Source: Heliocidaris erythrogramma (lineage: Eukaryota > Echinodermata > Echinoidea > Camarodonta > Echinometridae). Taken from it: 64,000 nucleotides of DNA. Below the pieces are notes generated by a model. The model worked only from the letters and a program-made list of their open reading frames with translations. It was not told the origin of the DNA and searched no databases. Position numbers and translations under genes: made by a program. The DNA lies in contig CM046854.1 of the NCBI GenBank assembly GCA_025617745.1, positions 60,159,606-60,223,605 of the forward strand. The letters are read 5' to 3'. This document shows, one piece after another, positions 24,701-33,700 of this stretch; the stretch's first letter is position 1; every line of letters begins with the position of its first letter.

Positions 24701-27700
24701 GGAATAGGCAACAATACCAATACCTTTGAACCCGGTTCAAAGCTTCTCTCCTTAGCTTTGCGATCAAACACCTTCTTCATGTCTGCTTGTGCAGCCATCA
24801 TGTGCTGCGTGGCAAGTTCTCGAGAACAAATCAATCTTTCTCTGAACCTAGAAACATAATCAAGTAGTCCACACTTCTCGTCAGACTCGAGCATCTTGTC
24901 CTTCAAGACCTTCAATGGCCCACGTACTGTGTGGCCAAACACCAACTCGAATGGACTGAATCCAAGTGAGTCTTGTACCGACTCACGAACAGCAAACAAG
25001 AGCATGGGTACACCCTCATCCCATTCTTTCTCACACTGAAAACAATAAGTCCTAATCATGTTTTTCAAGGTCTGATGGAACCTCTCCAACGCACCTTGGC
25101 TCTCAGGATGATAGGCACTTGAATTAATACATTCAATGCCCAACTGTGACATCACTTGTCTGAACAACTTTGAAGTGAAATTAGAGCCTTGATCGCTCTG
25201 AATAATCTTAGGCAATCCTACCAAGGAAAAGAACTTCACAAGTGCTTTACTAACATTCTGAGCCGTAATTCTACGGAGTGGCACTGCCTCAGGGAATCTG
25301 GTCGCAGCACACATCATAGTCAAGAGATACTCATGTCCAGCCTTTGTCTTGGGCAGTGGACCTACACAATCAACAATAATGGTTGAAAAAGGCTCATCAA
25401 ACGCCGGGATTGGCCGTAAAGGTGCCGGGGGAATCTTCTGGTTCGGTTTACCAACAACTTGGCATGTATGACATGCCCTGCAAAGCTCACGAACATCACG
25501 TCTCAACCCTGGCCAAAAGAAATGTTTCAGAATTCTCTGAACTCTCTTGTTGACACCAAGGTGTCCACCAAGGCTGGTTTCATGTGAAACTCGCAATATT
25601 TGCCTACGAAAACCCTGAGGCACCACAACCTGATGGATTACCCTCCAATCTTCTTCAAGTGCTGAATCTGGAGGTCTCCATTTCCTCATCAAAATATCTC
25701 CCTTCCTGTAGAAGCAAACACTTTCATTCACAGCTTCTTCTTCAGACAAAGCACTCTCCCTAATTCCTACCAACTCAGGATCCTTACCTTGAGCATCTAT
25801 CAAAGATTCCTTATTCAAACCTACTTCAGTTTCATCAGTCTGATGAACTTCACTACTCCTTTCAGACGATTTACCATCATCTACCTGACAGAACACACTG
25901 TTATCATCCAATCGACAGAAAAAACTGTCTTCCAAGCCAACAACATCCGAACTAGTCTCGTTCAAAGCCTGCTCTGATTTCTTTCTTTCCTCTTCAGACA
26001 CAGGAATGTTCGATTTAACTGGATGTGGCACAACCTTTTCACCTGCGATATCATTACCTAACAGCAACGATACTTCCTCTACTGGTAGGGTAGGTGAAAC
26101 TCCCACCACCACCTCACCTGAAACAATATCTGATTTCAAGTTGACACTATGTAGAGGCACTTGAATTACCCCACCTATTCCTTTAACAAACACATCTGAA
26201 TGAACAGCTGATTCATCAGAGAAAGGCAACACATCAGCCAAAAGAATAGTCTGGGTAGCCCCAGTATCCCGAAGAATACGCACTGGAACTTCTTCACTAC
26301 CACATGCCAAACTCACAAATCCTTCAGTCACAAAAGGTTGGTACTCAACAGACTCTGCTCTATTTTCCCTATGAACACTGGCCAATGCATTAGGAAGCAC
26401 ATTCCTATCACCAAAACCTTCTTTCTCTTTCTTCTTCTTGAGCTTAGTGCACTCTGACATTCTATGCCCCTCTTGCTTACAATAGAAACAAGGACCAGGA
26501 CCAGGTTTTTGCTTAGAAGCACTCTTGGCACTACTGGAACTGCCTTGAGATTCACCCTTCCTAAAAGAATCTTTCTTCACAACCTGACTACCTTTCGAGA
26601 CTGGATTGATCTTGTGAGTTAACACATACTCATCTAGGATAACAGCTGCCTTCCTAGCATCTACTACCTCCCGTTCATCTAGATACTGGCGCAAATCGGG
26701 AGCAATACAACGCTTGAGTTCCTCGAGTAAAGCCAACTCTTTCAATGATTCAAAACTATCTGCCCCAGTGGATGACAACCAGCGATCAAAGTGCAATACC
26801 TTGTTGCGAACAAGATCAACATAAGTTTCTCCCTCTCTCTTCCTACTGTGGCGAAAAGCCTGCCTGTGAGCTTCTGGTACAAGCTCATAGGCCCTAAGGA
26901 TAGAACTCTTCAGCCTATCATAATCACAGCTCTCCTCAACAGACAGTGAGGCATACACCTCCTGAGCCCTACCAGAAAGAGCACTCTGCACTAAGGTTGG
27001 CCAGACTGATTTATCCCAGCCTAAATTGATTGCCACCTTTTCAAAATGCTGGAAAAACTCCTCTACTTTGCCCTCATCAAACTTGGGCACCAGCCTAACA
27101 TATTTGCAAGCATCAAACTTGACTGGAGACCACGCTTCACCTCTAACTCCTTAGACTTCAAATCCAAACTCTTCATCTGTAACTCAACCTCTCTTGTACG
27201 AAGTTCAAGTTCTTTCATCTTCAACTGAGCTTCAAGAGTCTTAAGACCTAGCTCAGATGCACTAGAGTCAACAGAGGATTCAGAAGCATTACCCTCCCCC
27301 TCATCAGGATCAACGGGATCTGACCAAATGTCAGTCTGGACCAAAAACTGGCGAATACGCTCCTTAACCTCATCCTAACTAAGTGAAGAACCAATAGAAA
27401 GCCCGAAAAGACTGGCAGCCTCAGCTAACTCCGCCTTCTTCAACTGTCCCAACAATTCGGGTGTGGGACCGTCAACACAATTCTGTACCCTATCCATGGT
27501 TGAAAAAAAGTGTAAAAATACCAAGGACTACAAAACCAAACGATCAGTCTAGCAAACACCTTCAAATAAGGTGAATTCCAGAAAGGAAATCAAGCTATCA
27601 CTAGCTAGATGTACTACTGTACACAGTATAGACCAATCCACAAAACTGCAGTCACCAAACAACCATGACCAAGCACCAAAGTGCATAGGAATCCAAGCAG

Positions 27701-30700
27701 CGAATAAAATATTCAAAATTCACTGCGCCTTGAACAAAGGCTAAATTTCTGAAAAATTGAGCGTGACCCGTTGCGTCGCCAACGGATCCAACGAAACGCT
27801 CACACACGTGCATAATACACGCGCACTGAACCTGCACTCATTATACCGTACACCGGACACAACGCATAATTGAGTATTTGAAAAGTAGTGATCCCCAAAT
27901 ACAAAGGGCTATTACACGTTTCGTTCTGCGAACGAAGCGTTTTTCTGGGAAGGTAGGCTTTAACCCTCCTTTCTCAGTAAAGAAGAACTAGGCACTACAT
28001 GAACATGGCGGGAAAGGGGGCGGACGGGGTATACGGCTTCTCACTGTGCTTCCTGCATTTTCTCTGGCGGACGGGGGAGCGTCCCTTCGTTGCTGTAATG
28101 TGAATATAATTTTTTTATGTGGAACAGGAGCCACATGCATTTTCACCTGTTCTGCTTATTTTGCATAATGACGGTGAGGGGTGTTCTTTTGTCTGCCGGA
28201 GCGGTTGTGGGGTGCGGTGGGGGGCTGTGTATTTTGTCCGCTCTCTTTTGTTGTCGTGTTCGTAGTGAGGGATACTAGTATTTTGTATTTTATGTAGGTC
28301 TGAGTTTCAATGCTAAATGTATTTTCTTCCTTTGTGTATATTATAAAAGTTATGTCTTAATGTATAAATGATGCACGCACACAATTATGTGCATTTAGAA
28401 GCTCCATTTTCTACTAACTTAGCCCACAAGTGTTTTCATCTCATTAATTGATAATTATCAAAAATACATGTTCAACCCATCAGTAAGCACAGGTACAACA
28501 GCGCCCCTATGTCTATGCATGAGTTACCTAGGCATGTCCGAAAAAACGGCGCAAAGTACCGCTCCGTATCGGTAAGATTGCATCTATGAAAGGGCTAGGC
28601 AAGCGCTCGTTGGAACTGAGCTGAAGCATGTGGTGTTTTGTTATTTTCTTATTAAGCTTTAAATACAGATTAAATACAGTATTAAATGTTTACTTGATTC
28701 TAAATGTAAATTAAAAGAGAGAAGGAGTCAGAAATACTGAATTTGAATTACATGTATAACGTCATTGGCAACAATAGTCAAATTTGACTGATTGCCGATA
28801 CCATACAACGAAAGAAGAAGAAGAAGCATTGTCGTATAACCGCAATACAAAGCAATAGTTAAAATACGGAAAGGCTCAAAACGAATGCAACTACCTCGAC
28901 AAGAAACTGGCTTGTTTGCCGACTCCTGGACAAGGTCCCAATTTATGTTACGGGCCAAAGACACCCCTGAACATCTATCACAACATCAGATCACACCAGA
29001 TCCCAACGCAATCCGACAAAACAGTAATGAACTTAGGAGGCCATCGTGTGCATGTCAAAGTCTCTAGCCGCGAACCATTTAATTACTAGTTTTCGATCAA
29101 GGCGCACGCAGGCGCATCACACATGGAACATGTAGCACAACTGTCCAAGTCTTCAACCTCAAAGACCTGAATTATACGGAGTTTACAAAGTAAAATTACT
29201 AATATATCTTTACACAAATAACAAACAATAATCATATAACTCCCAGTGTTAAAGATCGTATGCTCGATCTGTAATGAAAAACGCAAGTCAGAAAAAATTG
29301 GAACCAGCGGGATTCGAACCTGTCATCTACTGCTTGCCGGGCAGCGACTTAACCACCAGGCTATTCTGGTTCACGGCCAAGTCACGACGAACTAGAATCA
29401 AATACCCAAGATCCTCTTCTTTCTGACTCATTAATATGCCGAAAGATTTGTTTACAAATTAAAAATTCTTCCCCAGTCAAGCTTCTTCGTTTACTAACTA
29501 TTGTCTACGGCGGACCGTTTGAATATTAATGAGTCAGAAAGAAGAGGATCTTGGGTATTTGATTCTAGTTCGTCGTGACTTGGCCGTGAACCAGAATAGC
29601 CTGGTGGTTAAGTCGCTGCCCGGCAAGCAGTAGATGACAGGTTCGAATCCCGCTGGTTCCAATTTTTTCTGACTTGTGTTTTTCATTACAGATCGAGCAT
29701 ACGATCTTTAACACTGGGAGTAATATGCCGAAAGATTTGTTTACAAATTAAAAATTCCTCCCCAGTCAAGCTTCTTCGTTTACTAATAATCATATAATAA
29801 TACTAGGAGAAGTTGTGGAAAAGAGAAAGAGAGGAATCACTGAGACTTGTGAGAGGGATGAGACAGAAAGGTTAGAGTAGATAGAGTTTGAGGTTTTTGG
29901 TCTAGCAGTAGGGATGAAAATTTTCAAGTCTATAGATAGCATAGCACTAAATAGTATATTATAAGTTGCAAAATACACATGAAATATACTAGGTTTAAAA
30001 AAATACACTTTTGCTTGCTCCTTTTCATCTGAAATTTATTTTTCACTGTAGGCTATACATGGATGCTACTCAAATTTAGATTTAGATTTAGTACAAAGAG
30101 GAAGGGTGACAAGTACAACCTTCTTTCATTAGCCGAGTTTGGTGATTAAAAACCTTGAATTTTTGCATAATTTTGGTTTATTTTCAGGAATAAAAAATCA
30201 AAATTGAGCAGTTCCTAACTCTGCAGTGAAATTTTGCCAATCAGACACACAGTCACACACTTTTGTTTTCTGAATGGATGATTGTCCCATAGCTAGTTGG
30301 TCAAAAAACACCAGCATCAGGCCTAACCAGCAAACTTAAAACTTAGGAAGAATATGATAATTCATGTCTATCCACATTAACCATAAAGTTTAGGCAAAGA
30401 TGAAAGAGGTTAGTCACCAAACTTGCACAAACATTCAACAAATCATTCAACAAAAAACGATCACGTACCCGTTGCGAGCTCATATCGAGTAGTCCCACTA
30501 ACGGTCTCGCATCGATCGTATGTGAGTAAATAACAGCACACCGCCGCGCTGCGCTATGATGCATGGAAAACTGGAAACCATTCATATTTTTTTTACAAAC
30601 AGTATTGCGTACACACTAGTTTAAACTGAAGCAAGCGATTTCGATTATCATTATTGGATTACTACAGCGCTGATACGTAACACCCGAGTAAAAGTGGCTA

Positions 30701-33700
30701 CCTTTATTCCATTTGTTCCCACTATGCGTTGCGCATTTATTTACGCTAAGACTGTTATAAACTCGGTTCGATCTCGTTCATGATTTTCGTAGTTAGACTT
30801 CTGAAAAGAAAACTTGCCTAAGTGTCCTGCTCGGAGTCCTGCTCTTAGATCACGAATTTCACTATTCATAAATTTATATACAATTTCGGAGCTGAGGCAA
30901 GGGGGCGACTCTAAATAAAATGGTCACCCCAAAGAACTGGGTTTTGAGGATTTTAGGGGCGATTAGCACTCCACCGAGGGCGAAATCGCCCGTCGCCCCT
31001 ACGTGGATATAGCATCATACGCACGGCTCTATGCGAGCAGTTGATTATTTTTAAATTAGGAGCCCTACACTCAAACACAGTACGTGGGACATCGTCTGAT
31101 TTGTACGATTCCAGTGTATTCCAATGCAAAAGATACGTGATTTGATGTTTGATTTAAATAAGGACATTGTACTAATTGTCACATTAGAATTTGTAAGGAT
31201 AAACCTGTTTTTCCTGTCTGTGCAGTTAATTTTATGCTTAATTATTATTTTGATTCTACAAATAAATAAACTTGTACGGAAGCAGTACAGCAGCGGTGTT
31301 TTCTGCGAGACCTTAAAGGTCCCCAGAAATCCAAATGCAAGTTGATTTCTGTTGGTGTGCGGGGATGCATACAACTCATATTTTGTTATTAAAACATCTA
31401 AATATGTTTCATAGATTTTTAAATATTTTTTGAAATATTTTTTTCCAACCTCTTAAGCTCCACCCCCAAAAATAGCTCCAGATCTTATTCCCGAGATGAC
31501 ATCATCTGTCAATCATTAGTCAGCCATACTAACATTATACAATACAGAGTGGAATGTAACTTCCCCCAGCTCAGCACATGCTCACAATAGAATTGCATGC
31601 TTTCAAACAATACCTCCTCATTACCCTTCTTTTCTGGTGATGCTACAGCATGTCTGGCATAGCAACTCCTATGTAGGCATTGTATGGTCTATTAGAACAG
31701 ATGGTTATCTCTGGCAAAGCTACATACCACTTTCTCTCCTTAGCTCACTAATGATTGACAGATGATGTCATCTCGGGAATAAGATCTGGAGCTATTTTTG
31801 GGGGTGGAGCTTAAGAGGTTGGAAAAAAATATTTCAAAAAATATTTAAAAATCTATGAAACATATTTAGATGTTTTATTAACAAAATATGAGTTGTATGC
31901 ATCCCCGCACACCAACAGAAATCAACTTGCATTTGGATTTCTGGGGACCTTTAACATGGCGACCGGTCGCATCAAACATAGAGGGCATTGCTTTATCCAC
32001 TAGTAAAGATCGATGGTCCAACTACATCATTTTTTTTTTGTCTCTCTCTCTCTCTATATATATAGCTCTTATTTTTCTTTTAGTCATCAATATTTTGATC
32101 AGTATTGGTCTTTCTTCCATTTTTTAAACATTAATTTTGTAAATATCATAGCACTAAGTTTTCCTACATCGCATTTGCTTAACACTGCCCTTTCGTTGAA
32201 AAAATGGATACAGAGCTGAGTAATGCGAGTAGTATTTTTTCTATTCACAACTGGCAACAAAAAAAGTCTTGCAAAAGTGGGATGCTATTAAAGAATTATT
32301 GTCCATAACACTGATATATAATTCTCCTTTCTGCTTCTATTTTAAGCTGTGAATGAATGCAACAACAATCTGCATGACTGTAGCCCGGACGCACTCTGCA
32401 TCGACCTGTCAGAACATGGCTACACATGCCATTGCAATGCTGGTTTTAACGACTCTGATCCTACCTTACCCGGTCGAAACTGCATTAAACATGCTAAAGG
32501 TAAGTATTTTGTAATGAAATCAGTGCTAAAATGGTTAGATTATACAGGGAAAATACAAGTTTTTTTTCACAGTAAGATTTCCTCCTGGCATTAAAAAATG
32601 TCAAAACTGTGTTTGATTTCAATAATATTTCAATCAGTCAGCCGTGTCAGGAAAAAAAACACATTGTGTTATGTTCTTTCTATCAGGGGCATTGATTCCG
32701 GGGACACTAGAGTCTCTCCCCCCCCCCCCCCCCCCCCCCCACCACCACTGTGTTGTAAATATATTCCTGTTGATGCATTACCTCCCCTGAATGCTATTGA
32801 TCCACGCCCCTTTGATCGGCATCCCTACTAGCGAAATTTTTATTATTGTTTTGTTTAAAATCGAGTATGTATCATCGTATTACAAAGTCTCCTTATGCAG
32901 GTTTATCTAATAATTTAAGGACTCTTTAAGGACTAGCTACTATTTGCTTGAAGTTCGGGCTAGCGAATGATAAACAATAACCGCTCAGGTTCCCCTGCTT
33001 AAAGTGATTTTTCAACTATAAATTGAATATCTCATCTGAAATGACCGCGATTTAAAATGCACAATGAGAACTGAGACTTCACCTCCATGATTATAATTTT
33101 CCATACATGCCATAACACCTTTCTATGATAATGATGATAACCTTTCAGAGCTGGATGGACGAATCGATTTCTTTAGGTGGTAATCTTCATATCTCTCTTT
33201 TGATCCCCTTTACTTACTTTGTTTTTCTTTCTTTCTTCACATTGCAGAGACCGAAACTGACTTCAATCAAGGTATGCCAAAAATGGGGAAATTAATAATC
33301 GTTTCCTCCCCCCCCCCCCTCTTTTTTTTTTGTTGTTGTTATAAAGGATTTCATTGTATGTTATGTGCACCAATTTAAGACAAACATAAAGTGGGGGAGA
33401 GAAAAAGGATAGAAAGGGAAACTGACAAAGGGCATGTCGACTCTACTGCCTTTGGTTTGGCATACAACCTTCCCGATATGTCCAACGGCCCGCTAACTTG
33501 CTGAGAAACCTGGAATATATGAAGATGATGTGATTTTCATACGTAACTGGAAAGGCGCTATATGTAGAAAAAAATAAACAAACAAAAACAAAACAAAATA
33601 AAACAAAACAAAAAGCAAGTTATTGATCTTTTTAAAGCCAAATCAAAAGAAAGTTTCTTCCAGGGGCGTCGCCAAAGGGGGAGTGTGGGGGTGTCACCCC

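Noticed and set aside
21463-29121. Envelope gene (endogenous retrovirus) at the 3' end of the gypsy element
   Set aside because: Region 21671-23019 has no long minus-strand frame; it contains untranslated sequence and a nested SINE.
29300-29670. Functional tRNA genes at the opposed tRNA-like blocks
   Set aside because: T-stem pairing is poor, position 33 is C, and the blocks sit within a mobile fold-back element with target duplications.
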